Shown here: one piece after another, positions 35,818 to 43,800 of the stretch
Layout of the letters: the number at the start of each line of letters is the position of its first letter
Position numbering within the stretch: the stretch's first letter is position 1
Made by a program: the position numbers and the translations under genes
Notes under the pieces: model-generated
Seen by the model: only the letters and a program-made list of their open reading frames with translations
Told to the model about the DNA's origin: nothing
Database searches by the model: none
DNA from: Verrucomicrobiales bacterium
GTDB lineage: Bacteria; Verrucomicrobiota; Verrucomicrobiia; Verrucomicrobiales; DEV007
Assembly: GCA_021648365.1 (NCBI GenBank)
Contig: JAKISY010000013.1
Coordinates: 1-62,505, forward strand
Length of the DNA stretch: 62,505 bases
Reading direction: 5' to 3'

Positions 35818-36000
35818 TCACCGCCTTTTTTTCGGGGGCGGCCCCGAATCGTTGATGTCAGCATACGCCTCTGATGCCTCGATCAATACCTTCAACCATT
35901 GTGTGCGTTTCTGCGTCGGCGTATTTTTTTCCTTAACGATTTTCGCCGCCTGCACCACCACATTTCCCAATTCTGCCAATACCATTGTTTTTGAAGCCAT
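35818..36000 (-). CDS. Possible small protein upstream of recQ
   Basis: A 60-codon frame from ATG 36000 begins MASKTMVLAELGNVVVQAAK, continues with a basic helical segment, and ends SGPPPKKRR. Its composition is protein-like (amphipathic helix, then basic tail), and it is co-oriented with recQ, 69 nt upstream. I do not recognise a family. It could also be an incidental frame in the spacer between recQ and the peptidase pair. Confidence 0.4.
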   Translation of the reverse strand: MASKTMVLAELGNVVVQAAKIVKEKNTPTQKRTQWLKVLIEASEAYADINDSGPPPKKRR

Positions 36001-36088
36001 ACTCAAAATTTACTCTTATTGGCAAATTCAGGTCAATCAAAAAAAACAGATTGCACTCAACCTCCACTACCTGCCATACTCTGTATTC

Positions 36089-37321
36089 ATGAGATTTTCC
36101 TTCCAACGCTTACAAAGCCCGCTCCACATAGCTCTTTTATTTCTCATCACAGTTAGCACCGGCTTGTTAGCGGAAGAGTCCAGAACCTGGACAAGTAGCG
36201 ACGGCAAAGAGATCAAAGGAAGCCTCATCTCTTGTGAAGGAGATCAACTCACCCTTAAGACGACTCGCGGCAACTTCAAGTTTCCGCTCTCACGACTGAG
36301 CAAAGAAGACCAAGATTATGTGCAAGCCTGGCAGAAAAAGGCAGCTACTGCTGACAGCCCCAAAGAGGCAACTAAAACTGATAACAAAAACTCCATCGGC
36401 AATTTCGAAAACCTCAAACTTGGCGAGTGGCCAAAATCCGTCTCCGCCGAATTCGAAATAGATCAAATCCAAGTCGTCAAAGAAGACAAAAGTGGAGAAT
36501 ACATCTACCGCAGTCCCCACTTTGAGTTTCGCAGTAATGTCAGACTCTCCAAAAGTGTCGTGCGCGAGTTTTCCCGCATCTTCGAAGCCACCTTCGCGTT
36601 AGTCAATGCCATCCCCGTAGGTCTCAATGCCCAACCCTCGGGCGAAGGCTATTACGTCACCAAACTCTACGAAAGAAAAGAACAATACTTCTCCGACGGT
36701 GGAATGCCCGGCAGCGGTGGCATGTTCACCCAACGCGGTGGCAAAGGCATGATCAAAATTCCCCTGCCCAATCTCGGAGTTAAAAATACCGGCACCCGTT
36801 TTATCGTCGATAGCAGCAAGCGCAGTAGTACTTTGACCCACGAGATCACCCATCAAGTCATGATGCGCTGGGCATTCCTGATGCCCGTCTGGATAAGAGA
36901 AGGTTTCGCCGAAGTCACCTCATCACAGATCTACAGCAAAGGACGATTCCGCCTGACCGATACCTCCCGAGCCATCAAAGACGAGGTCACTCGTTACCGC
37001 TCTTCTCAGCGTGATTTCACCATGATCAATCTCAAAGACCTTATGACCATGTCCCATCAGCAATGGGCTTCAGATCTTGCTAGTCGAAGAGGATCGATCA
37101 ACTATGCCTCCGCCAATCTCTTGCTTTATTATTTTTTACGAATCGATGGCGAAGGCAAGGGCGAGAAACTAGTCGACTATCTGAAAGCCCGTATCGCAGG
37201 CATCGACGGAGATGAGGCATCCACAGAGATCCTGCTCGCAGGTCGTAGCTATGAAGAGCTAGCCCAAGACGTGGTCAAAGGCTGGAAAAGCGAAGGACTT
37301 AGAATCACCTTTATCAACTAA
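36089..37321 (+). CDS. Secreted SHD1-domain HExxH metallopeptidase, first of a pair
   Basis: The protein has 410 residues from ATG 36089; the frame is open further upstream, but this Met starts a good signal peptide (about 8-28). Residues 32-81 form an SLA1-homology SHD1-like beta domain (RTWTSSDGKEIKGSLISCEG, LSRLSKEDQDYVQAW). The catalytic region has HEITH (251-255) and WIREGFAE with Glu 271, the peptidase MA/gluzincin pattern of two His and a downstream Glu binding zinc. The C-half is helical. The substrate is unknown; location is periplasmic or extracellular. A paralogue starts 5 nt after the stop, so they are co-expressed. Confidence 0.75.
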   Translation: MRFSFQRLQSPLHIALLFLITVSTGLLAEESRTWTSSDGKEIKGSLISCEGDQLTLKTTRGNFKFPLSRLSKEDQDYVQAWQKKAATADSPKEATKTDNKNSIGNFENLKLGEWPKSVSAEFEIDQIQVVKEDKSGEYIYRSPHFEFRSNVRLSKSVVREFSRIFEATFALVNAIPVGLNAQPSGEGYYVTKLYERKEQYFSDGGMPGSGGMFTQRGGKGMIKIPLPNLGVKNTGTRFIVDSSKRSSTLTHEITHQVMMRWAFLMPVWIREGFAEVTSSQIYSKGRFRLTDTSRAIKDEVTRYRSSQRDFTMINLKDLMTMSHQQWASDLASRRGSINYASANLLLYYFLRIDGEGKGEKLVDYLKARIAGIDGDEASTEILLAGRSYEELAQDVVKGWKSEGLRITFIN

Positions 37322-37325
37322 TCAC

Positions 37326-38633
37326 ATGACCACTCGAACCCGCCCCACCTCCGTCTCGCCCCTGCTATACATCACCCTGCTCAGCTTGTTTTTGCCCTCA
37401 CTGAGTTTTGCGCAAGACGTTCGCACTTGGATCACCCGCGACGGCATCAAACACCAAGGCAGTATCATGTTCATGTCCAGCAAGAGCGTCACCATCAAAG
37501 GCCCCAAAGGTATGATCTCTCTCCCCATCGCTAAACTCAGCGAAGAAGATTTGCGTTTCATTCAACAGCGTAAATCACAAACCAAAAAACAACAGAAACT
37601 CGGTCCAGCACAGTCTCCATTCCCGCCAGGTATGAGCAAAAAAGGCATGCCTCCCCGTGTCATCCAAAAAACCGTATCTCCTACCACCACTCCCCCGATC
37701 CCCAAGCAAGCGCTGCCAGCAACCACCGCTTTTGTGCCAGGCAAATGGCCGAGCACGGTCAAAACCACCTTTTCTCCAGCTGATATCCAAACAGTTAGCG
37801 AAACCAAACGCGAAGGCTACATCTATCGCAGCCCTCACTTCGAATTTCGCAGCCCATTTCGCTTACCTCATCGCGCGGTGAGATCATTCTCCCTAGTTTT
37901 CGAAGCCACCTACGACCTCGCCAAAGCCATGCCCATCGGACTCAATCCCCAAGCTAGAGGAAACGGATACTACATCACCGAACTCTTTGTGAACAACGAA
38001 GACTACTTTGCCGCAGGCGGCCCTCCAGGCAGCGCAGGTTCATTTTTTCCAAACACCGGAAAAATCCTCGTACCCTTGCCCAGCTTAGGTGTCACCCGAA
38101 AATCCAACAACATCTTAGTCAACCGTGGAGCTGTAGGCAGAACCCTCATTCATGAAGTCACTCACCAAGTGATGATGCGCTGGCTGCCCCTCATCCCCAT
38201 CTGGATGGGCGAAGGTTTCGCAGAAATCACCTCCGCCCTACCCTACGAAGCTGGCTACTTTCGTTTGTCGAGAATGTCAAAAGCCATACGCCTCAGCACT
38301 GGCAGCGGACCAGGCGCTGGACGCTCCTTTGAAATGGTTCCGCTGCAGCGCTTAATGAGCATCTCCCCACAAGCGTGGAGCACTGCCGTCTCGCAAAACA
38401 AAGGACAACAGAATTACCGCTCAGCCTGTATCCTGACTTATTACTTCCTCCGTCTCGACGGACAAGGGCAAGGCAAACGACTGATCAACTACATCACCGC
38501 CAAACAAAAAGGCGTCAACGACAGCGAAGCTCTGAACACCTATTTGCTCGATGGACGAAGCTATGAGCAATTACAAAAAGGTTTCACTCGAGCTTGGCGA
38601 GAAGAAGGGCTGAAAATCACCTTTTCAAAATGA
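37326..38633 (+). CDS. Secreted SHD1-domain HExxH metallopeptidase, second of a pair
   Basis: The protein has 435 residues. It has a signal peptide (to about 30, LPSLSFAQ), an SHD1-like domain (RTWITRDGIKHQGSIMF to LSEEDLRFIQQ, 33-81), a Pro-rich linker (95-130), then the same peptidase unit as its neighbour: EGYIYRSPHFEFRSPFRL, HEVTH (276-280) and MGEGFAE (Glu 296). The two proteins share the ends RSYEELAQDVVKGWKSEGL and RSYEQLQKGFTRAWREEGL, so they arose by tandem duplication. The linkers differ most. Targets are unknown. The stop lies 95 nt before tRNA-Cys. Confidence 0.75.
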   Translation: MTTRTRPTSVSPLLYITLLSLFLPSLSFAQDVRTWITRDGIKHQGSIMFMSSKSVTIKGPKGMISLPIAKLSEEDLRFIQQRKSQTKKQQKLGPAQSPFPPGMSKKGMPPRVIQKTVSPTTTPPIPKQALPATTAFVPGKWPSTVKTTFSPADIQTVSETKREGYIYRSPHFEFRSPFRLPHRAVRSFSLVFEATYDLAKAMPIGLNPQARGNGYYITELFVNNEDYFAAGGPPGSAGSFFPNTGKILVPLPSLGVTRKSNNILVNRGAVGRTLIHEVTHQVMMRWLPLIPIWMGEGFAEITSALPYEAGYFRLSRMSKAIRLSTGSGPGAGRSFEMVPLQRLMSISPQAWSTAVSQNKGQQNYRSACILTYYFLRLDGQGQGKRLINYITAKQKGVNDSEALNTYLLDGRSYEQLQKGFTRAWREEGLKITFSK

Positions 38634-38728
38634 TATGAAACTCAACATCCCCCGTTGACAGCGCAGTAAAATCCGCGATAATTGCCATCGTTCACTCGTA
38701 GCGCATTCCTTGCACTCACGAACGGAAC

Positions 38729-38802
38729 GGCGAGGTCGCCAAGTGGTAAGGCCATGGTTTGCAAAACCATTATCGCGGGTTCGATTCCCGCCCTCGCCTC
38801 CA
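38729..38802 (+). tRNA. tRNA-Cys (GCA)
   Basis: The 74-nt cloverleaf has acceptor GGCGAGG with CCTCGCC, D arm GCCAAGTGGTAAGGC, anticodon stem ATGGT with loop TTGCAAA (anticodon GCA), T arm CGGGTTCGATTCCCG, and an encoded CCA at 38800-38802. Confidence 0.95.
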
Positions 38803-39059
38803 CTTCAAATCGCATCTACATCTTTTACGTAATGGTTTGATCGGCTTGCTGGGGTCAAACCCCTCATCCATAGGAAGACAATGACGTAGGGATGGAGAAC
38901 GGCCTTCCAGTATCTTGCTATAGCGTATCAAGGTATCCCAACGGGTTCTGCCCACTTTTTGTTTTTCGCAAATATGAGATTTTTCTTTCTTTTCTTTAAG
39001 AGAACTGTAATATCCTATCATCTTTATATCTTTCCATTCAATCCAACACCACATTTTTC

Positions 39060-40451
39060 ATGGCTAACATCTTAATCATCGACGACGAAACTGGCATCCT
39101 TCAGCTCATGAGCAAGGTCTGTAAGCGTCAGGGGCACACCACTTACACCTGCTTGACGGGCAAAGAAGGCATGGAAAAACTCGATGCTATTTCCCCAGAA
39201 CTGATGATCGTAGATCTGAAAATCGGCGACATGCTTGGTCTCGACATCATCGAACATAGTCAGAAAAACCACCCCAACACCCGCGTGATCATGGTGACAG
39301 GTCACGGCAGTGTTGACTCTGCTGTGCAGGCGATGAAGCTTGGAGCTTTCGATTATCTCACCAAACCCTTTGAACTTGCAGATCTGCAGCGCACTATCAA
39401 CTTGGCGCTCAAAAACAAAGCCCCTGGAGAAGTATCCAACCCCTCTTACCCCACCATCACCGATGCCAATGAGCTGGAGTTGCAGCTATCGCACACCCAG
39501 CTGGTCGGAGAGAGCGAAAAAATAAAAGAAATTCTGACTTTGGTCGAAAAAATTGCCAATCACCACAGCCCCGTTTTGATCGAAGGAGAATTCGGCTCTG
39601 GCAAACAAATGGTGGCGCGCCACCTGCACAACATCAGCGATAGAAACCCAGCTCCTTTCAAAGTGCTGCAATGCAGCTCACTCCCCGAAGACCTACTAGA
39701 AGTCGAACTATTCGGTCATCCATCAAGTGAATCACCATCTATTTTCCAACGCGCAGCGGGCGGAACCGTAGTACTAGAGGAGATCAATGTGCTACCACTG
39801 CGCTTACAAGCTCAACTGGAATCCTACCTTGAGCAGTCCGCCGCACGACGCATGCAATCCCCCGCCTCCAGCCAGCAAGAAGCTCGCCTGATCACCACCT
39901 CGACCCTTTGTTTGGAAAAAGCTATCGCAGACGGTAGCTTCCGCGAGGATCTTTACTACAAATTATCTATCATCCCTGTGCCCGTGCCCGCCTTGCGAGA
40001 ACGCCAAGAAGATATTTCCCTACTGATCCAATACTTTCTAGAGCGTCATTCTAAAGCCACGCAGAATAAAGCTTACCAGATCGATACTTACGCCAGAAAA
40101 CTTCTCGAGCACTACCGCTGGCCCGGCAATGTCGGCGAACTGCAAAACGCCATCGAGCGTGCTTGCTGTCTTTGCGAAAAAAATCAAATCCGGCCAGCAG
40201 ATCTGCCACCAAAGGTCACCCAGAACCTCGAACTGCCCACCCAACAAAGCTCGGTCACACAAAACATTCCGCTTGGCGAATCCCTCTCTGATTACATCCG
40301 CAAACAAGAACGGCTATTCATTCGTGAAACACTCAAATTTAATGGAGGTTCCCGCGAAAAAACTGCCGGCATGTTAGGCGTCAGCATCGCTACCCTCTAT
40401 CGCAAAATGGGTCTGAAAATAGAACGCGAAAAAGCTTTAACTGAGAGCTGA
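39060..40451 (+). CDS. NtrC-like response regulator without GAFTGA motif
   Basis: The protein has 463 residues. The receiver domain (1-115) has acidic residues D8-D9, phosphoacceptor D52 (MIVDLK) and K102. The AAA+ domain (about 145-375) has Walker A GEFGSGK (176-182) and arginine-finger region FREDLYYKL. After LFGH (217-220) it reads PSSESPS, where sigma-54 activators have the GAFTGA loop. Walker B is VVLEE rather than FLDE. A Fis-type HTH lies at about 428-455 (GGSREKTAGMLGVSIATLYR). It likely binds DNA in response to phosphorylation but should not remodel sigma-54 polymerase. No histidine kinase is adjacent. RNA polymerase contact is unresolved. Confidence 0.85.
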   Translation: MANILIIDDETGILQLMSKVCKRQGHTTYTCLTGKEGMEKLDAISPELMIVDLKIGDMLGLDIIEHSQKNHPNTRVIMVTGHGSVDSAVQAMKLGAFDYLTKPFELADLQRTINLALKNKAPGEVSNPSYPTITDANELELQLSHTQLVGESEKIKEILTLVEKIANHHSPVLIEGEFGSGKQMVARHLHNISDRNPAPFKVLQCSSLPEDLLEVELFGHPSSESPSIFQRAAGGTVVLEEINVLPLRLQAQLESYLEQSAARRMQSPASSQQEARLITTSTLCLEKAIADGSFREDLYYKLSIIPVPVPALRERQEDISLLIQYFLERHSKATQNKAYQIDTYARKLLEHYRWPGNVGELQNAIERACCLCEKNQIRPADLPPKVTQNLELPTQQSSVTQNIPLGESLSDYIRKQERLFIRETLKFNGGSREKTAGMLGVSIATLYRKMGLKIEREKALTES

Positions 40452-40487
40452 TTTACGCTCCAAGCCCACCCCCATGGGTTTACCCTC

Positions 40488-41681
40488 TCATTCCGATGCA
40501 TCCGCAAATAACAAATCCCGTTGCCATTTGAGCAGCAAATCTTCGGCAGTGTCTTGTGCCGCATCTGCGGTCAAGCGCTCTAAGATCGAGCGCGATGCCA
40601 TCAAAGTGGCATCGATTCCCAGCGAACTCGCTATCCCATTTCTTTTATCTCGCAAAGATTGGAAGGCAGCTTCATTCAGTTTGAGCCGCTTATTCGAACG
40701 CTCAGGACGTTTTTCTGGCCACTCTGATTGATCTAGCACCTTGGCAGCATCGATCGCCTGCTGCAACCGGCGCGCAGCTCCAGAGCGAATGTAGTGCGGT
40801 ATATCTACCGACTGCCCCTGCCCTAGCTGATTCACCATCTGCGTCAGCTGGGCATTGCCCAGAAATTTGAACGCCGGGCGATCGAGAAGTCGACATTCTT
40901 CATCCCTCCACTTCCACAACTCTCTCAAGTAAACCAGCTCCTGAGCAGACAGCTTGCCCCATCCATTGATCCTCCACGCATCCTCTTTACTTCGTCCCTC
41001 GCGTTGCAAAACATCCCGCCGCGCAGAGTGGCAACTCTCTTCGAACCAAGCTAAGCGATCCGCTTTTTTCAAACGTTCGATCAAGCGCGCGCCCATCGTC
41101 AGTAGATAGCGCACATCATTGTAAGCATAGGTCACCATCTTGTCGCTAAGAGGACGACGCCCCCAATCCGCTTTCTGAGACTGTTTAGACAATACCACAC
41201 CAAACTCGGCTTCGATCAAACTACCTAAGCCAAATTTTTCTGCACCCGTGAGTCTCGCAGCCGTCTGTGTGTCCCAAATGTTTTTTGGCACAAATCCAAA
41301 GGTCTGCAAAAACAAGGCCATGTCATAATCCGCCCCATGCATCCAAACGCCTTCCGCTTCGTCTAGATAGTGCATCAAGGGCAACAGATCCTTGCGCTCC
41401 ATCGCCAGCGGATCGATCAACGCCATCTCCTGAGTCGTAGCAAACTGGATCAGGCACAACTTATTGCCATACGAATGCATGCTGTCAGCCTCGGTATCCA
41501 CCGTGCACCAAGTCTCACCCCGCTCGCGTAAGCGGTTTACCAAATCGACCAGCTGCTCGGGACGATCAATGTAGCTTTCTGGCAATTCCGGAATGGTCTT
41601 CAAATCCGCAGAGCCCAGCCATTTTAATAAACTGTTTTCTCCACGTTCCATCTTTGCCTCTCCGTCTTTAACTATCGCCAT
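40488..41681 (-). CDS. rnd: Ribonuclease D-like 3'-5' exonuclease
   Basis: The protein has 397 residues from ATG 41681; ATG 41651 (MERGENSLL) is an alternative, and longer readings would overlap rho. The DEDD exonuclease domain has TVDTEADSMHSYGNKLCLIQ, WMHGADYDMALF and AYNDVRYLLTM. HRDC-type helices follow (AQELVYLRELWKWRDEECRL). RNase D trims tRNA and other stable RNA 3' ends. It begins 28 nt after the rho stop, so coaE, rho and rnd are likely one operon. Confidence 0.85.
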   Translation of the reverse strand: MAIVKDGEAKMERGENSLLKWLGSADLKTIPELPESYIDRPEQLVDLVNRLRERGETWCTVDTEADSMHSYGNKLCLIQFATTQEMALIDPLAMERKDLLPLMHYLDEAEGVWMHGADYDMALFLQTFGFVPKNIWDTQTAARLTGAEKFGLGSLIEAEFGVVLSKQSQKADWGRRPLSDKMVTYAYNDVRYLLTMGARLIERLKKADRLAWFEESCHSARRDVLQREGRSKEDAWRINGWGKLSAQELVYLRELWKWRDEECRLLDRPAFKFLGNAQLTQMVNQLGQGQSVDIPHYIRSGAARRLQQAIDAAKVLDQSEWPEKRPERSNKRLKLNEAAFQSLRDKRNGIASSLGIDATLMASRSILERLTADAAQDTAEDLLLKWQRDLLFADASE

Positions 41682-41709
41682 ACGCCGCTCCGATTTGAAT
41701 TTCTCTTCA

Positions 41710-43059
41710 TTAACGCAAACCGCGCAGCAGCAACTCCGCATTAGTTCCAGTGAGCTTGATGTTTTTGACCAAAGTCTCCATCGCTTCTCCCGCAGGTAAT
41801 TTCGCCAACTGACGGCGAACTCCATTCACTCGTTTTTGCTCATCCGGATGGTAGAGCAGTTCATCTTTACGCGTGCCTGACTGCAAGGTATGAATAGCTG
41901 GGAACACACGTTTCTCTGCCAACTCACGATCTAGGTAAATCTCCATGTTGCCAGTGCCTTTGAACTCTTCAAAAATCACGTCATCCATTCGGCTATCCGT
42001 CTCCACTAAACAAGTCGCCAAGATCGTCAAGCTACCACCTTCTTCAACATTACGCGCTGCACCGAAAAACTTTCTCGGTTTTTCCAAGGCTTGTGTGTTG
42101 AGGCCTCCGCTACCCGTGCGCCCTTTGCCTGGCATGTTAGCATTATGCCCACGAGACAAACGTGTCAGGCTATCGAGTAAAATCACCACATCCTTGCCCA
42201 TCTCCACTAAGCGCTTAGCTCGCTGGGCCACCATCTCAGAAACTTGCACATGGCGTTTTGGGCTTTCATCAAATGTCGAAGCGTAAACCCGCGCATTCAC
42301 CGATTCCTTAAAATCGGTCACCTCTTCAGGACGCTCATCAAGCAATAAAATGATCAATTCCACCTCAGGATGATTTTTCTGAATCGATATCGCGATGTCC
42401 TTCAACAGAATAGTTTTACCTGCTCTAGGAGGAGCTACGATCAAGCCACGCTGCCCTTTCCCTAGTGGTGCAACCAAATCCACCACCCTTGGCGAAATAG
42501 ACTTGATACTCGGGTGTTCCAAAATCAGTCGTTCCGAAGGAAACAGTGCAGTTAGCTTATCAAAAGGCACCGGCACCTTCCAGTCCGCTTCATCCACGCC
42601 CTCAATAGTCATCACCGAGTCCAGCGAAAGGAATTTCTCACGATCCTGAGGAGCTCTCACCCAACCTTTAATCAAATTACCTGGCTTCAAGTCATACTGA
42701 CGAATGAAAGAAGGCGATACATACACATCGTCCACATTAGGCATGAAGCTCAGCTCCGGCCAACGCAGAAAACCATAGTTCTCGCCATTATAATCCAATA
42801 CTCCCACCGCCTCGATGCGAGTGCCTTGCCTGCCATAGAAAGTCAACACCTCGAAGATCAACTGATGCTTGGAGCGCACTCCAGCCACCCTCAGTCCCAA
42901 TTCTTGAGCCTTAGCTTGCAATTCTGCTAAAGGGCACTGCAACAAATCGTTCAAGTTGACTTGCTCAGGCACCTCCACCTGAACTTTGTCCACCTTCTGT
43001 GCTTGCTCCCTTTTTTTTGGTTTATCCGCCTCATCGGCTGTATCAGCTTCGTCAGTCAT
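41710..43059 (-). CDS. rho: Transcription termination factor Rho
   Basis: The protein has 449 residues. A short acidic/basic N-terminal extension (1-30) precedes the N-terminal helix bundle (LNDLLQCPLAELQAKAQELG), the RNA-binding domain (YGFLRWPELSFMPNVDDVYV) and the motor. Walker A is GLIVAPPRAGKTILLKD. Then come LLLDERPEEVTDF, the Q-loop region MPGKGRTGSGGLNTQAL and the R-loop near ATCLVETDSRMDDVIFEEFK. Rho is the RNA-dependent ATPase that ends transcription. The start overlaps the coaE stop by 4 nt (ATGA), indicating coupling. Confidence 0.96.
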   Translation of the reverse strand: MTDEADTADEADKPKKREQAQKVDKVQVEVPEQVNLNDLLQCPLAELQAKAQELGLRVAGVRSKHQLIFEVLTFYGRQGTRIEAVGVLDYNGENYGFLRWPELSFMPNVDDVYVSPSFIRQYDLKPGNLIKGWVRAPQDREKFLSLDSVMTIEGVDEADWKVPVPFDKLTALFPSERLILEHPSIKSISPRVVDLVAPLGKGQRGLIVAPPRAGKTILLKDIAISIQKNHPEVELIILLLDERPEEVTDFKESVNARVYASTFDESPKRHVQVSEMVAQRAKRLVEMGKDVVILLDSLTRLSRGHNANMPGKGRTGSGGLNTQALEKPRKFFGAARNVEEGGSLTILATCLVETDSRMDDVIFEEFKGTGNMEIYLDRELAEKRVFPAIHTLQSGTRKDELLYHPDEQKRVNGVRRQLAKLPAGEAMETLVKNIKLTGTNAELLLRGLR

Positions 43060-43673
43060 TCGCCTACCTTTTTATCGATCCATGCTTTTAATAAATGAGC
43101 CTGTTCTATCAGCTCGGCCTCACTGCCATCATTCCATATCACCTGATGCGCACGGGAAATCTTGTCCTCAATGGGTAACTGAGCTTTTAAGATCTGCTCG
43201 ATCACCTCATCTGACAAGCCCCTATCTTCCCTCAAACGCTTCAGTTGAACTTCCGCAGAAGTTGCTACCACCACATCCGTGTCACGTTGTAGAGAAAAAT
43301 CAACCTCATATAACAAAGGAACCTCAATCATTACATAATCAAGAGATTCATCCTGACTAGCAGATGATGCGATAAATGCCTCCACTTGTCGCAAAACTCT
43401 TGGATGCAGTAAATCCTGCAAAGCGATCCTATCCGCTTCGCTGTTAAAAACCCGCTCACGCAAAGCCTTACGATCGAGCTTCCCTTCATGACTGATAACC
43501 GCTTGTCCAAAAATATTTTTGACCCCTTCCAGTATCGTCTCATCGTCCAATAAGGCATGCACCACTTGATCGCAATCAAAACACTTCGTCGCATCTCCGG
43601 TGATCTGCGCGAATAAGCGAGTGAACAAAGATTTACCACTGGCCACCCCTCCGGTGATCGCTAAAACAAACAT
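43056..43673 (-). CDS. coaE: Dephospho-CoA kinase
   Basis: The protein has 205 residues from ATG 43673 (MFVLAITGGVASGKSLFTRL); ATG 43709 would add 12 residues. The P-loop is GGVASGKS. CFDCDQVVHALL and LHPRVLRQVEAFI are standard CoaE segments, and YVMIEVPLLYEVDF holds the DPL-like loop. It phosphorylates dephospho-CoA to CoA. The rho start overlaps its stop by 4 nt. Its promoter must lie in or beyond the terminator region at 43719-43743, or within the sequence to 43800. Confidence 0.9.
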   Translation of the reverse strand: MFVLAITGGVASGKSLFTRLFAQITGDATKCFDCDQVVHALLDDETILEGVKNIFGQAVISHEGKLDRKALRERVFNSEADRIALQDLLHPRVLRQVEAFIASSASQDESLDYVMIEVPLLYEVDFSLQRDTDVVVATSAEVQLKRLREDRGLSDEVIEQILKAQLPIEDKISRAHQVIWNDGSEAELIEQAHLLKAWIDKKVGE

Positions 43674-43718
43674 TTTTGCACTACCTTTACCCTCAGTCAT
43701 CATTCCCATCTACCAACG

Positions 43719-43743
43719 AAAAAGGGACTGATTGCTCAGCCCC
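43719..43743 (-). terminator. Intrinsic terminator of the pilus locus, GNRA tetraloop
   Basis: On the minus strand an 8-bp stem (GGGGCTGA with TCAGTCCC, one G-U pair) closes a GCAA tetraloop and is followed by TTTTTCG. It lies 58 nt after the secretin stop and 46 nt before the coaE start at 43673, separating the pilus-like operon from coaE-rho-rnd. Confidence 0.8.
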
Positions 43744-43800
43744 TGAATCATACTCCGCAACATCACAGCCCACTCAATGAGCTGTGTAGTATGCGTCAGC

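Noticed and set aside
35711..36088. N-terminal extension of the first SHD1 peptidase
   Set aside because: The extra 126 codons overlap the recQ start region and lack protein-like composition; ATG 36089 gives a clean signal peptide.
38770..39054. A 94-codon minus-strand frame ending in RRGRESNPR
   Set aside because: It is antisense to tRNA-Cys; the ending GRESNPR is a well-known artefact of reading tRNA genes in reverse. Composition is not protein-like.
38803..39059. Possible phage attachment site after tRNA-Cys
   Set aside because: No repeat of the tRNA 3' end is found downstream and no integrase is nearby.
41682..41825. 48-codon N-terminal extension of RNase D
   Set aside because: It lies inside the end of rho in another frame; the conserved exonuclease text starts after ATG 41681 or 41651.
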